A stretch of DNA of 64,000 nucleotides from Catellatospora vulcania (GCF_009720385.1 NZ_ML769304.1:186001-250000); one strand, 5' to 3'. Shown: positions 16,749 through 26,323, counted from the first letter of the stretch. Notes: generated by a model from the letters alone, not told the origin. Numbers and translations are program-made.

Positions 16749-17624
16749 ATGCGATCCCGATTCCTTTCCGTCGGCACGGTCAGCGCGCTGGCGCTCGGCC
16801 TGTTCGCCGCGCCCACCGCCGTGCCGCTGCCCGATGCCGCCGACTTCGCGCAGGCCACGGCCGCGATGTCCGACGCCGGCGAGCCGTTCGCCGGGTGGGC
16901 CGCGGCGGGCCGCCGGTTCCTGCTGTTCGATCCGACCGGCGACGGCTTCGCGGCCGAGGTCCTCGGTGACCTGTCCACCGCGGACCGGGTCGCGCTACTG
17001 GTGCCCGGGGTCGGCACGACCCTGGCCGACTTCGACCGCGGGCTCGGCGGCGTCGCGCGCCGGGCGCCCGCGGTGCAGGCCCGGCAGCTGTACGCGGAGC
17101 TACGACGCCAGTCACCGCAGACACGGGTGGCGGTGGTGGCCTGGCTGGGCTACGACCCGCCGGACGGCTGGGGGGTCGACGTGGCCACGGAGTCCCGGGC
17201 CGTGGCCGGTGCGGCGGCGCTCACCCGGTTCGTGGGGAGGTTGGTGCGCGAACGCCCGGCCGCGGCGATCACGCTGGTCGGGCACAGCTACGGCTCGACG
17301 GTGCTGGGCCTGGCCGCGAGCGCTCTGCCCGCGCAGGTCGGCGACCTGGTCGCCGTCGGCAGCCCCGGCATGGGCCACGACCACGTCGGCGACCTCGGCA
17401 CCGAGGCCAGGGTATGGGCGGCGGAAGCACCCACGGACTGGATCCGCCGCGTCCCCGGCGTACGGGTGCTGGGCCTGGGTCACGGAACCCGGCCCGGCAC
17501 CGCGGCGTTCGGCGCACGGCTGCTGCCGACCGACGGCGTCGCGGGCCACGACGGCTATCTGGACACCGGCAGCGCCACGCTGTCCGCGTTGGCCGAGGTC
17601 GTCCTCGGCGCGCGTCCGCGCTGA
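16749..17624 (+). CDS. secreted DUF1023-type alpha/beta hydrolase
   Basis: A 291-residue alpha/beta-hydrolase. The N-terminus (MRSRFLSVGTVSALALGLFA) is a signal peptide. The nucleophile elbow is GHSYGS, preceded by the DUF1023 hallmark VAVVAWLGYDPPDGWGVDVA. A candidate His occurs near the C-terminus (AGHDGYLD). Substrates of DUF1023 hydrolases are not established; the fold allows ester or amide cleavage. ATG 16749 is preferred over GTG 16740, three codons upstream. It follows the two-component operon closely, and a perfect 14-bp hairpin that includes its stop codon terminates the unit. Confidence 0.85.
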   Translation: MRSRFLSVGTVSALALGLFAAPTAVPLPDAADFAQATAAMSDAGEPFAGWAAAGRRFLLFDPTGDGFAAEVLGDLSTADRVALLVPGVGTTLADFDRGLGGVARRAPAVQARQLYAELRRQSPQTRVAVVAWLGYDPPDGWGVDVATESRAVAGAAALTRFVGRLVRERPAAAITLVGHSYGSTVLGLAASALPAQVGDLVAVGSPGMGHDHVGDLGTEARVWAAEAPTDWIRRVPGVRVLGLGHGTRPGTAAFGARLLPTDGVAGHDGYLDTGSATLSALAEVVLGARPR

Positions 17625-17642
17625 AGGGTCAGCGCGGACGCG
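17611..17642 (+). terminator. hairpin terminator overlapping stop codon
   Basis: Arms 17611-17624 (CGCGTCCGCGCTGA) and 17629-17642 pair perfectly over 14 bp around an AGGG loop. The TGA of the DUF1023 gene is inside the left arm. Confidence 0.65.
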
Positions 17643-17723
17643 CGCCGTCGCGTAGTCTCGGCGGCCGCAGCCCGAACCCGGCCCGGGCTCGGCTGTCGCT
17701 CACGACTTCTGGAGGTGCATTCA

Positions 17724-17807
17724 ATGCGGGTCACGGTCGCTGTTCCCGAACTCCTGACCACCCGTGACACCGATTTGGAGACCTTCCGAAGTGGATCTTC
17801 CACGTAG
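17724..17807 (+). CDS. small ORF (27 aa) overlapping methyltransferase start
   Basis: ATG 17724 follows a perfect GGAGG ribosome site with 8 bases of spacing, a better initiation signal than most genes here. It encodes 27 residues (MRVTVAVPELLTTRD... ending SGSST). Its stop at 17805-17807 lies 14-16 bases inside the methyltransferase gene, so the two overlap by 17 bp in different frames. It may be a leader peptide that couples translation of the downstream gene, or a very short precursor peptide. No family is recognised. Its reality rests on the ribosome site and the overlap geometry. Confidence 0.4.
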   Translation: MRVTVAVPELLTTRDTDLETFRSGSST

Positions 17808-18537
17808 TTTCGTCATTCGCGAGCAGCACCACCTCATCCACGACCCGTTCACCGCGGAGAAGTTCGCCGTCCTCGGGCGGGCGATCGGATTGCGGCCCGG
17901 CACGACCGTGCTCGACCTGGCCTGCGGCAGCGGCGAGATGCTCTGCCTGTGGGCGCGTGACCACGGCGTCGGCGGCACCGGCGTCGACATCAGCACCCAT
18001 TTCCTCGGCAAGGCCCGCGCGCGGGCCGTGGAGCTGGGCGTCGCCGACCGGCTGACGTTCGTGCACGGCGACGCGGGCGGTCACGTCGAGCCCGCCGGGT
18101 ACGACGTCGCGGCGTGCGTCGGCGCGACCTGGATCGGCGGCGGTGTCGCCGGGACGGTCGAGCTGCTCGAACGCAGCCTGCGTCCCGGTGGGCTGCTGCT
18201 GGTCGGCGAGCCGTTCTGGCGGATGGACCCGCCGGACCAGGCGACCGTCGAGGCCTGCCACGCCTCCGCCAAGGACGACTACCGGGACCTGCCCGCGCTG
18301 GTCGCGCACTTCCGTGACCTGGGGTGGGACCTGGTGGAGATGGTGCTCGCCGATGAGGACAGCTGGGACCGGTACGTCGCCGCCCAGTGGTTCACGGTGC
18401 GGCAGTGGCTCGACGCCAATCCGGAGGACGAGCTGGCCGGCGAGTTCCGGGCCGAGCTGGACCAGGCCCCGCTGGACTACGTCCGCTACCTGCGGCCGTA
18501 CCTCGGCTGGGGTGTCTTCGTGCTGAAGCGGCGCTGA
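17791..18537 (+). CDS. class I SAM-dependent methyltransferase
   Basis: A 248-residue soluble methyltransferase. Motif I is TTVLDLACGSGEMLCLWAR (SAM glycine loop), with GTGVDIS as the acidic post-I motif, then DVAACVGATWIGGGVAGTVE and SLRPGGLLLVGEPFWR as motifs IV-VI. The C-terminal cap (DYVRYLRPYLGWGVFVLKR) is typical of small-molecule methyltransferases annotated as UbiE/cyclopropane-type relatives. GTG 17791 has GGAG 10 bases upstream and gives the conserved-looking SFVIREQHHLIHDPFTAEKF opening. An upstream GTG at 17764 is possible. It overlaps a small ORF that may regulate its translation. Substrate unknown. Confidence 0.88.
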   Translation: MDLPRSFVIREQHHLIHDPFTAEKFAVLGRAIGLRPGTTVLDLACGSGEMLCLWARDHGVGGTGVDISTHFLGKARARAVELGVADRLTFVHGDAGGHVEPAGYDVAACVGATWIGGGVAGTVELLERSLRPGGLLLVGEPFWRMDPPDQATVEACHASAKDDYRDLPALVAHFRDLGWDLVEMVLADEDSWDRYVAAQWFTVRQWLDANPEDELAGEFRAELDQAPLDYVRYLRPYLGWGVFVLKRR

Positions 18538-18542
18538 CGGCG

Positions 18543-18579
18543 GCGTGGCGGCTCCGGTCACGAGACGGAGCCGCCACGC
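18543..18579 (+). terminator. hairpin terminator
   Basis: Arms 18543-18556 and 18566-18579 form a perfect 14-bp GC stem starting 6 bp after the methyltransferase stop codon. Confidence 0.65.
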
Positions 18580-18719
18580 GGCCTTGCTCCCGGTGACTCG
18601 TCCGAAATCGGCCCCACTGTCGCACTTGCCGGTGCCCGGGTTTGGGCCTGCGGCATCCGTGGGAACTGACAGGGCACAGCACCGCGTATTCGCGGTGCCC
18701 GGCCTACGGGGGTACGGCC

Positions 18720-19295
18720 ATGAGCTTCGTGCGGAACATCTGCGTGTCGGCCGCGGCACTGGCCGCCGCGCTGCTCACCGCGGCAGGGCCGGTCGCGGCG
18801 GCGCCCGTCGCCACGGTCGCGCCGCCGGACGACGCCTACCTTGCCGCCGCGCATCAGGCCAACCTCGCCGAGATCACGATCAGCAACCTGGCGGCGACCC
18901 ACCAGGGCGCCTCGCCGGTGGTCGTGCGGCTCGGCGCGCAGTTCAAGGACGATCACCAGAAGCTCGACGACGCGCTGATGTCCGTGGCGCAACAGCAGGG
19001 GGTCGCCCTGCCGGCCACACCGGACACCGAGCAGCAGGCCCTGATCCAGCAGATGCAGCACCTGACCCGCGCCGAGTTCGACCAGGCGTTCGTGCCGACT
19101 CAGCTCCAGGCGCACGAGGCGGCGATGGCGGCGACCCAGGCCGAGATCGCCAAGGGTCAGGATCCCGCGGTCGTGCAGCTCGCCAAGGACGCGCTGCCGG
19201 TCATCACCGAGCACCACGAGGAACTCCTCGCCGCGGTGAAGCAGCTCAACATCCAGCTTCCGCCCGCTAAGCCCGCTGGTACTGCTCCCAGGTGA
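18720..19295 (+). CDS. secreted DUF4142 family protein
   Basis: A 191-residue exported helical protein. The signal peptide is MSFVRNICVSAAALAAALLT with cleavage near AAAP. The mature part is a four-helix, ferritin-like DUF4142 domain: AAHQANLAEITISNLAATHQ, LGAQFKDDHQKLDDALMSVA, FVPTQLQAHEAAMAATQAEI and VITEHHEELLAAV. The alternating His/Glu positions (DDHQ, AHEA, EHHEE) could form a metal site, although the family function is not established. It converges on the peptidoglycan-binding gene and their 3' ends overlap by 29 bp. Confidence 0.85.
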   Translation: MSFVRNICVSAAALAAALLTAAGPVAAAPVATVAPPDDAYLAAAHQANLAEITISNLAATHQGASPVVVRLGAQFKDDHQKLDDALMSVAQQQGVALPATPDTEQQALIQQMQHLTRAEFDQAFVPTQLQAHEAAMAATQAEIAKGQDPAVVQLAKDALPVITEHHEELLAAVKQLNIQLPPAKPAGTAPR

Positions 19296-20097
19296 CCTTC
19301 GGATCGACCACGGGTCCGTCGTCGGCCCCGTGGTTGGCCAGGCCGTTGAATCCCAGGTAGTAGTCGCCCGCCTGGTTGCGGGCCGGGATCGACAGGTCGG
19401 TGTCGGCCAGCGCGATCGCGTGGATGTGATACGGCCAGTTCCCCTGGGACGGGGTGCGCAGCCAGGCCGCGAAGCCCACCTGCCGCAGCCGCCGTACGGC
19501 CGAGGTGCGCTGGGCTGAGGTCAGGCCGTCGACCGCGAGGTCGAGCGCGCCGCCGCCGTCGTGGGTGCCCGCGGACGTCGGGTCCTCGCCGGGGCTGTAG
19601 GAGCCCTGGGTGACGGAGAACTGGCGGCCGAGCAGGCGTTCGGCCTCGAGCAGCATCGCCTTGGTGCGCGCGTTCATCGGCACGCCGTGGAAGGTCAGTT
19701 CGGCGCCGGGCGACAGCAGGCGCACCACGGTGAAGCGCTGCTCGCCGAGCTTGGTGAGCGAGGTCGGGCCGGGCAGGCCGGTGGCGTCGAGGCCGGTGTA
19801 GCCCAGCGAGCGCTGCCAGGCCGCGTACGCGTCGATGGTCTTGGTGCCGAAGTGCCCGTCGACGTACGACGCCGCGAGCAGCCCCTTGGCCTGCAGCGCG
19901 CTCTCGACCAGCAGCACGCTGTCGCGGCTGCCGGGCGTGATCGCCGAGTCGGCGCGGCGCGGGTCGATCTGGGCTGCCTTCACGACGGCCTCCATGTCGA
20001 CCGTGGGCAGCGCGGCCGACGCCCGCGCCCATGCCGCCATCGGTGCGACCAGCGCGCCCACTATCGCGGCGCCGGTCAGGCGTCTCCTGGTGACCAT
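19267..20097 (-). CDS. peptidoglycan-binding / D,D-carboxypeptidase-like (M15) secreted protein
   Basis: A 276-residue exported protein with a twin-arginine-like N-terminus (MVTRRRLTGAAIVGALVAPM). Residues about 55-105 are a PG_binding_1 domain (LLVESALQAKGLLAASYVDG, FGTKTIDAYAAWQRSLGYTG). The C-terminal half has the metal-site pattern of M15-like enzymes: HDGGGALDLAV (His...Asp) and WPYHIHAIAL (His-x-His). The predicted role is cell-wall trimming or wall binding. ATG 20097 is preceded by GGGGAGG, the best ribosome site of the section. The 3' end overlaps the convergent DUF4142 gene. Confidence 0.8.
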   Translation of the reverse strand: MVTRRRLTGAAIVGALVAPMAAWARASAALPTVDMEAVVKAAQIDPRRADSAITPGSRDSVLLVESALQAKGLLAASYVDGHFGTKTIDAYAAWQRSLGYTGLDATGLPGPTSLTKLGEQRFTVVRLLSPGAELTFHGVPMNARTKAMLLEAERLLGRQFSVTQGSYSPGEDPTSAGTHDGGGALDLAVDGLTSAQRTSAVRRLRQVGFAAWLRTPSQGNWPYHIHAIALADTDLSIPARNQAGDYYLGFNGLANHGADDGPVVDPKVTWEQYQRA

Positions 20098-20185
20098 CGG
20101 GCCCTCCCCACTGTGCGGCGGGCCCGGGTGCGGGCTCACTGACGGCGAGGCTAGGCAGCGCCTCTACACCGGCGGTACACAGTCC

Positions 20186-21943
20186 CTACAGGTCACCTGC
20201 CGGGGTCTGGCCGTCGGCGGGCGGGCAGGCGTACGGGACCGGGCTGTCCGGGCGGGGCGGACCGTCGGCGGGCAGCGGGAACCAGCGGATCGGTTCGAAG
20301 GCGCAGCTCTCCCCCGCTCTCGGACCGGGCACCACGCCGGGGCGGCCTGCCGCGGCGAAGATCTCCCGGGCCGCCGCGAGCTGCCTGGCCAGCACCCGGT
20401 CGAGGCGGTCGGGGCGGGGCCGCCCCGGGGTGATCGTGGACAGGACCTCGGTGAGCGAAGGCGGCGGCTCGGCCGGGGCTCGATGGTGCGTCCACAGTCC
20501 GGTGACCGGGTCGAAGCCGTACTGCGGCAGCATTCTCCAGGCGTGCTCGGCCAGCAGCCGCACCGCCTGCACGAGGTAGTCCACGACGGCGTCGTCGGCG
20601 AAGTACGGGAAGCCGATGCGGACGAACGACAGCTTCGCGCCCATGCGCCCGTCGAGGATCTCCTGCTCCATGCGGCGCGACCAGGCGTCGCCGATCGGGA
20701 AGTCGCGGTGCAGGTACGGTCCCGCGCAGAAGCATCCGCTGCGCGCCTGGACGCCGAACACGTCGTTGAGCAGCGCGGCCACGAAGTTGCCGTGCAGCAG
20801 GCCGAAGCCGTGGCGCAGGCCGAACGACACGATGGCCAGCCGCCGCGCGGTCGGGTTGCCGAGGATCTCGATCCGCGGATCCTCGCTCCAGGAGGCGAGC
20901 ACGCGGCGCACGTGCCCGGCCTCGCGGCGGGCGATCTCGGTGGCGCCGACCGCGTCCTTGACGGTGAACGCCAGGCCCGCGCGGACCGCGCCGACGATGG
21001 CCGGGGTGCCGCCCTCCTCCCGGATCGACGGGTCCGGGTGGTAGGACACCGTGGTCGGGCTGACGAACAGGATCGTGCCGCCGCTGGGCACCACCGGCAC
21101 CGGGTTGGCGAACAGCGCCCGCTTGGCGACCAGCACGCCGGGGGTGTCCGGGCCGCCGACGAATTTGTGCGGCGAGAGGAAGACCGCGTCCTTGGCCGCC
21201 GCCGGGTTGCCGGCCGGGTTCATGTCGATCGGCAGGTACGGCCCGGCCGAGGCGTAGTCCCAGCAGGCCAGGGCCCCGTGTGCGTGCAGGGTGGCGGTGA
21301 CCGCGTCGACGTCGGTGAGGATGCCGGTCACGTTGGACGCCGCCGAGAAGCTACCGAGCTTGACTGGCCGGTCCGCGTACGCCCGCAGCTGCCCGGCGAG
21401 GTCGTCGAGGTCGACGCCGCCGGCGGCCGCCTCGCGGATCGTCACCAGGTCGGCGTCGGACTCCCGCCAGGGCAGCTCGTTGGAGTGGTGCTCGTACGGG
21501 CCGACGAACACGACCGGACGCCGCCCCGGCGCCGCGATCCGCGGCCCGCCCGGGACCAGGCCCAGCACGCGCAGCAGGCGGTCCACCGCACCGGTGACCC
21601 CGGTGCCGCAGAACACCACCACGTCGCCGTCGCCGCCGTTGACCGACCGGTGGATGGTGCGGCGGGCCTGCTCGCGCAGCGCCGTGGTGCGCCGCCCGGT
21701 CGCCGTCGCCTCCGTGTGCGTGTTCGCGTACGTCGGCAGCACCCGGTGGCGGATGAAGTCCTCCACGAACGACAGCGCCCGCCCGGACGCGGTGTAGTCG
21801 GCGTAGACGATCCGCCGCGGCCCGAACGGGCCGACCACGACCAGGTCGTCGCCGATCACGCTGCGGCGGATGCGTTCCAGCAGCGCTTCGGTGTCGCCGG
21901 TGCGGCGCGGCGGGCGTCTTCCCAGGCGTCCTACGGTCAGCAT
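20186..21943 (-). CDS. class-V aminotransferase fold PLP enzyme (cysteine desulfurase-like)
   Basis: A 585-residue PLP enzyme of fold type I. Lys260 in SPHKFVGG is the Schiff-base lysine, and YADYTASGRALSFVEDFI with NTHTEATATG form the class-V substrate loop. GYxHxSN-like sequence occurs as GPYEHHSNELPW. The core is followed by about 170 extra residues (from LLAEHAWRMLPQYGFDP onwards) that normal cysteine desulfurases (about 400 residues) lack. A Cys in the active-site region (ARSGCFCAG) could act as the persulfide acceptor, but desulfurase activity is not certain. No Fe-S assembly gene is adjacent. GTG/ATG choice: ATG 21943. Confidence 0.8.
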   Translation of the reverse strand: MLTVGRLGRRPPRRTGDTEALLERIRRSVIGDDLVVVGPFGPRRIVYADYTASGRALSFVEDFIRHRVLPTYANTHTEATATGRRTTALREQARRTIHRSVNGGDGDVVVFCGTGVTGAVDRLLRVLGLVPGGPRIAAPGRRPVVFVGPYEHHSNELPWRESDADLVTIREAAAGGVDLDDLAGQLRAYADRPVKLGSFSAASNVTGILTDVDAVTATLHAHGALACWDYASAGPYLPIDMNPAGNPAAAKDAVFLSPHKFVGGPDTPGVLVAKRALFANPVPVVPSGGTILFVSPTTVSYHPDPSIREEGGTPAIVGAVRAGLAFTVKDAVGATEIARREAGHVRRVLASWSEDPRIEILGNPTARRLAIVSFGLRHGFGLLHGNFVAALLNDVFGVQARSGCFCAGPYLHRDFPIGDAWSRRMEQEILDGRMGAKLSFVRIGFPYFADDAVVDYLVQAVRLLAEHAWRMLPQYGFDPVTGLWTHHRAPAEPPPSLTEVLSTITPGRPRPDRLDRVLARQLAAAREIFAAAGRPGVVPGPRAGESCAFEPIRWFPLPADGPPRPDSPVPYACPPADGQTPAGDL

Positions 21944-22144
21944 CTGCGCTCCCCGTGACTCGGGACTCCCCCGGCTCGGGCCGCGGGATGGCACCGAGGG
22001 TAGGCGCGCCGGAAGCGGCGTTCCACCACGCGGGAGTCGGATCACGGCCAGCGGCGATGTCGACTTGCCGATGGAAGCGACGCCAGTTAACAGACTTCGT
22101 CCAGGTGGCTCTGATCGAATGGCGTGCGGCGGAGAGGAGCGGGT

Positions 22145-22972
22145 ATGACCGGGAGCGTGCTGCTCGGGCTGGGCGTGGTGACGGTGCTGGTGGTGGCCGC
22201 GTACGCGGTCGTGTGCGCGGTGCGGCCCGGTGCCGCGTACCTCGCCGGCCGGCGCTGGACGCAGGCCTCCGACCGGCGCGGGCGGGCCGCGTTCACCTGG
22301 CTCACGGCCCGGGTCGCCGCCGAGATCGTGCTGCTGGTGATCGGCGCTGCGCTGGTGTTCACGCTGGCGTCGGTGTTCGTGGAGGTGCTCGACGCGGTGG
22401 TCGACGCCGACGACCTGACCGTGATCGACCGGCCCGCCGTCGAGTGGCTGGCCGGACATCGCACCCCGGGCCTGACCCGCCTTCAGATCGCCGTCACCGA
22501 CCTGGGCAGCGCGGTCGCGCTGACCATCGCGGCCGTGATCGGGGTCGCGGTCGTCGGGTGGCGCAGGCGCTCGTGGTATCCGCTGGTGCTGGCGCTGCTG
22601 TCGCTGGGAGTGCTGCAGCTGATCGTGTACGCCATCAAGGAGATCATCGGCCGCGACCGGCCCAACCCGCCCGACCAGGTGGTCACCGCGGCCGGTTATT
22701 CGTTCCCGTCCGGGCACAGCGCCAGTTCCCTGGTGGGGTTCGCGCTGCTGGCGTGGCTGGTGTGCATGCTGACGAGCAACCGCACGGTGTGGGCGACGGC
22801 GTGGGTGGCCGCGGCGGCGGGCACCGTCCTGGTCGGCCTGTCGCGGGTGTATCTCGGCGTGCACTATCCGAGCGACGTGCTCGGCGGCTGGGCACTCGGC
22901 CTGACCTGGCTCGCCGTCATCGCCGTGGCGACCCGGGTCTGGCAGATGCGGGCTGCGGCCAAACCCCGATAG
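22145..22972 (+). CDS. PAP2 family phosphatase (phosphatidic acid phosphatase-like)
   Basis: A 275-residue membrane phosphatase with six helices. The three PAP2 signatures are in order: KEIIGRDRPNPPD (KxxxxxxRP), SFPSGHSASS (PSGH, catalytic His) and SRVYLGVHYPSDVLGG (SRxxxxxHxxxD, nucleophile His). It probably dephosphorylates a lipid phosphate or undecaprenyl pyrophosphate at the outer face of the membrane. ATG 22145 has GGAG/GAGCGGG sequence just upstream; GTG 22124 would add seven residues. The gene stands alone between a divergent aminotransferase gene and the GH172 gene, whose promoter begins directly after its stop codon. Confidence 0.92.
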   Translation: MTGSVLLGLGVVTVLVVAAYAVVCAVRPGAAYLAGRRWTQASDRRGRAAFTWLTARVAAEIVLLVIGAALVFTLASVFVEVLDAVVDADDLTVIDRPAVEWLAGHRTPGLTRLQIAVTDLGSAVALTIAAVIGVAVVGWRRRSWYPLVLALLSLGVLQLIVYAIKEIIGRDRPNPPDQVVTAAGYSFPSGHSASSLVGFALLAWLVCMLTSNRTVWATAWVAAAAGTVLVGLSRVYLGVHYPSDVLGGWALGLTWLAVIAVATRVWQMRAAAKPR

Positions 22973-23041
22973 TGAAGGTTTTCTCACTCCTCACGGCACA
23001 CACTGACACTTATTGACATTCACGGACGTCGAATATACGTT
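22973..23041 (+). promoter_or_regulatory. promoter of the GH172 gene with operator-like half site
   Basis: TTGACA at 23013-23018 and TACGTT at 23036-23041 are 17 bp apart, an almost consensus vegetative promoter that is rare in this GC-rich window. The start codon at 23048 lies where transcription should begin, and no Shine-Dalgarno sequence precedes it, so the mRNA is probably leaderless. TGAAGGTTTTCT at 22973-22984 resembles the CGAAAAGGTTTTCG site upstream of GH43. Confidence 0.55.
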
Positions 23042-23047
23042 CCCGGG

Positions 23048-26000
23048 ATGCGCCCTCCTCACCTGCGTGCCCTCATCGTGGCGGCGGCCGTCGCGCTCGC
23101 CCTGACCAGCACCGCCGCAGCCGCGCCGGCCAGTCCCCGCACGGCCGCGGCGCAACTCGCGGTCGCCGCGAACAAGGGACCGGTCGGGTGGGACGTCTAC
23201 CGGCGGCTCGACCTGCTGCCGCACCTGGCCGCCGGCACGCGCACCGCGCAGTTCTCCAGCTTCGGCCGGGACGGGTCCAACGACGACGGCTTCAGCGGCG
23301 CGTACTCCTGCCTGCGCCAGTCCGGCGGCTGCGTCATCGCCGAGGACCGCGGGCCCGGCGAGGTCCAGTCGATCTGGTTCACCCGCGACGACGGCAACGT
23401 CACCGCGACCGGCTGGATCCGCATCGAACTCGACGGGGTGACCGTCGTGGACACCGGGCTGCAGAACCTGGTCAACGGCAACCTCGGGGCGCCGTTCAGC
23501 TACCCGCTGGTCACCAACGCCGACCAGACCTCGGGCGGGGTGACCGTCAAGGTGCCCATGCCGTACCGGACCTCGATGCGGATCACCACGCAGCACAATC
23601 CGCTGTTCCACCACGTGTCCTACCGGAAGTTCGCCGACGCCGACGGGATCACCACGTTCAGCACAGCAGACAGGGCCAACGATGTCATCACGATGCTCCG
23701 GGCGGCGGGCACCCGCGACCCGAAACCGGCCCAGTCCGGGTCGGCGACCACCGCCGCCACCGTGTCGGTCCCCGCGGGCGGGGCGGTCACCGCGGCGAAC
23801 CTGGCCGGGCCGCGGCTGATCACGGCGCTGCGGCTGCGCGTGCCCGACGCCGCCGCCACCCCGGCGGTACTGGCCGGGCTGCGGCTGCGGATCTCCTTCG
23901 ACGGGCGGCGCACCGTGGACTCCCCGATCGGTGAGTTCTTCGGCTCCGGCCTGGCCGAACGGCACGTGCGAGCGCTGATGTACGCCATGGACACCGCGTC
24001 CGGCGGCTGGTACAGCTCCTGGTGGCCGATGCCGTTGCGCAGCAGCGCGAGTGTCGAGCTGGTCAACACCACGGGGCAGGCCGTCAACGGCGTCGGCGTC
24101 GAGGTGACCTCCGCGCCGGGCGCGCAGTGGACCGACCTGCTGGCCGCGACCGGCGACGCGGGCTACTTCAGCACCCGCTCGGCGCGCGGCGAGGCAGTCA
24201 TGGGCCAGGACTGGACGCTCGCCGACCAGTCGGGCCGGGGGCGGCTCGTCGGCGTCACGCAGACCATGCGCGGGCACATCACCGGCGGCAACACCCGCAA
24301 CTACCTGGAGGGCGACGAGCGTATCCACGTCGACGGGTCGCCGAGCCCGTCGTGGCACGGCACGGGCACCGAGGACTTCTACGAGTCCGGCTGGTACTTC
24401 AACCGCGGCGAGTACAGCGGGGTGTTCACCGGCAACCCGGCGCACCAGTTCCGCTCCGGCGGCTGCGCCGACGAGTGCGACGGGGCCTACCGGCTGCTGA
24501 TCGGCGACGCGGTCGCGTTCACCACCGCACTGCGGTTCGGCATCGAGCACGGTCCCGGCAACGACATGCCCGCCGACTACGGATCGACGGCATACCTGTA
24601 CACGCAGGTCACGGCCGCTTCGCGGCGTACCGACACGGTGCTCGCGGGCGATGCGGCCAGCCGATCCGCGCACGCCTGGTCCGACAGCGGCGCGACGCAG
24701 TATCCGCTGGTGTCGGCGTTCGAGGGCGACGACCCGAGCACGGTCACCGGGCAGGTGCGGGCCTCGGGTGCTCAGGTGGGCTTCCGGCTCGCGGTCGCCT
24801 CCGGCAACCAGGGGGTACGCCTGCGCCGCACCGGCGACCAGCAGTCCCCCGGCCAGCAGGCGGCCGTGTCGGTCGACGGGGTGTCCGCCGGGACGTGGCT
24901 GCAGCCGCTGGGCAACGCGACCCAGCGGTGGCTGGCCGACGAGTTCGCGCTGCCCGCAGCGCTCACCGCGGGCAAGTCCGCGATCACGGTCACGCTCACC
25001 CCGGTCGCCGGATCGCCGGCCTGGACGGCTGCCCGCTACGAGGCGCTGAGCCTGGTCACGCCGTTCGCCGACACGGTCGCGCCGGGGCAGGTCACCGGGC
25101 TGACGCTCGGCGGCGGCCGGACGCACGCGCTCAGCCTGAGCTGGGCCGCGGCGAGCGACGACGTCGGCGTGGCGAGCTACCGGGTGTACGCCTCCCGCAC
25201 CTCCGACGTGGCGACCGTGCCCGGCAACCTGGTCGGCACCGTGTCGGCCACCGGGTTCCGGCACGGACCGCTGCCCGCGAAGCAGACCTGGTACTACCGC
25301 GTCGTCGCCCTCGACGCGGCGGGCAACGCCGGACCCGCCTCGGGCGTGGTGTCGGCGACGACCCGGGTCCGCGACACCAGCGACGTCAACGGCGACGGCC
25401 GCGACGACGCCCTGCGGTTCACCCGCGCCGACACCGCCGACGCGTACACGGCGCTGTCGAACGGCTCCTCGTTAGGCGCGAACACGAAGTGGCACGACTT
25501 CTTCGCGATCAGCGGCGAGGTGCCGCTGACCGGCGACGTCAACGGCGACGGCCGGGCCGACGCCATCACCTTCACCCGCGGCGACGCCGCCGACGTGTAC
25601 GTGGCCCTGTCCAACGGCTCCTCGTTCGGCGCGGGCGTGAAGTGGCACGACTTCTTCGCCGTCGGCACGGAGGTCCCGGCCGTCGGCGACGTCGACGGCG
25701 ACGGCCGGGCCGACATCGTCACGTTCACCCGCGGCGGCACCGGCGACGTGTACGTGGCGCTGTCCACCGGCAGCGGATTCGGGCCGGGGATCAAGTGGCA
25801 CGACACGTTCGCGTTCGGCTCCGAGACCCCGGCGCTGGGCGACGTCGACGGCGACGGCCGCGACGACATCGTCACCTTCACCGGCGGCAGCGCGGCCGAC
25901 GTGTTCGTGGCGCTGTCGGACGGCAGCCGGTTCGTGCAGAACGCCTGGAAGTGGCACGACCAGCTGGCGGCGGGCACCGACCTGCCGACCCTGGCCGACG

Positions 26001-26323
26001 TCGACAACGACGGCCGCGACGACGTGGTCGCCTTCAGCCGCGGGAGCACGGCGGACGTGTTCGTGTCCCTGTCCGACGGCGGGCGGTTCGTGCAGACGGG
26101 CTGGAAGTGGCACGACAACTTCGCGATCGGCGCGGAGACACCGGGCGTGGCCGACTTCGACGGCGACGGGCGCGCCGACGTGGTGACCTACACCGGCGGC
26201 AGCGCGGCGGACGTGTACGTGTCGCTGTCGGACGGCGGCCGCTTCGTCCAGAACGGCTGGAAGTGGCACGACGACTTCGCCACCGCGACGGACCTGCCCC
26301 GGCCGGGCCTCGTGCTGTCCTGA
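23048..26323 (+). CDS. secreted GH172 (DUF2961) glycosidase with FN3 and FG-GAP repeats
   Basis: A 1091-residue exported enzyme. After a signal peptide (cut near AAAAPASP) residues about 35-640 form a DUF2961/GH172 module. GH172 enzymes act on furanosides such as alpha-D-fructofuranose or D-arabinofuranose. Glu296 (PIGEFFGSG) and Glu442 ([12 protein letters not shown]) sit in the two conserved acidic motifs and are the candidate catalytic pair. A fibronectin type III domain covers about 680-775. From about 779 there are six FG-GAP/VCBS-like repeats of about 51 residues with D-x-(N/D)-G-D-G-R calcium loops and KWHD segments, expected to build a seven-bladed-type propeller for binding. It is leaderless and ends at a hairpin shared with the converging M23 gene. 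Confidence 0.85.
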   Translation: MRPPHLRALIVAAAVALALTSTAAAAPASPRTAAAQLAVAANKGPVGWDVYRRLDLLPHLAAGTRTAQFSSFGRDGSNDDGFSGAYSCLRQSGGCVIAEDRGPGEVQSIWFTRDDGNVTATGWIRIELDGVTVVDTGLQNLVNGNLGAPFSYPLVTNADQTSGGVTVKVPMPYRTSMRITTQHNPLFHHVSYRKFADADGITTFSTADRANDVITMLRAAGTRDPKPAQSGSATTAATVSVPAGGAVTAANLAGPRLITALRLRVPDAAATPAVLAGLRLRISFDGRRTVDSPIGEFFGSGLAERHVRALMYAMDTASGGWYSSWWPMPLRSSASVELVNTTGQAVNGVGVEVTSAPGAQWTDLLAATGDAGYFSTRSARGEAVMGQDWTLADQSGRGRLVGVTQTMRGHITGGNTRNYLEGDERIHVDGSPSPSWHGTGTEDFYESGWYFNRGEYSGVFTGNPAHQFRSGGCADECDGAYRLLIGDAVAFTTALRFGIEHGPGNDMPADYGSTAYLYTQVTAASRRTDTVLAGDAASRSAHAWSDSGATQYPLVSAFEGDDPSTVTGQVRASGAQVGFRLAVASGNQGVRLRRTGDQQSPGQQAAVSVDGVSAGTWLQPLGNATQRWLADEFALPAALTAGKSAITVTLTPVAGSPAWTAARYEALSLVTPFADTVAPGQVTGLTLGGGRTHALSLSWAAASDDVGVASYRVYASRTSDVATVPGNLVGTVSATGFRHGPLPAKQTWYYRVVALDAAGNAGPASGVVSATTRVRDTSDVNGDGRDDALRFTRADTADAYTALSNGSSLGANTKWHDFFAISGEVPLTGDVNGDGRADAITFTRGDAADVYVALSNGSSFGAGVKWHDFFAVGTEVPAVGDVDGDGRADIVTFTRGGTGDVYVALSTGSGFGPGIKWHDTFAFGSETPALGDVDGDGRDDIVTFTGGSAADVFVALSDGSRFVQNAWKWHDQLAAGTDLPTLADVDNDGRDDVVAFSRGSTADVFVSLSDGGRFVQTGWKWHDNFAIGAETPGVADFDGDGRADVVTYTGGSAADVYVSLSDGGRFVQNGWKWHDDFATATDLPRPGLVLS

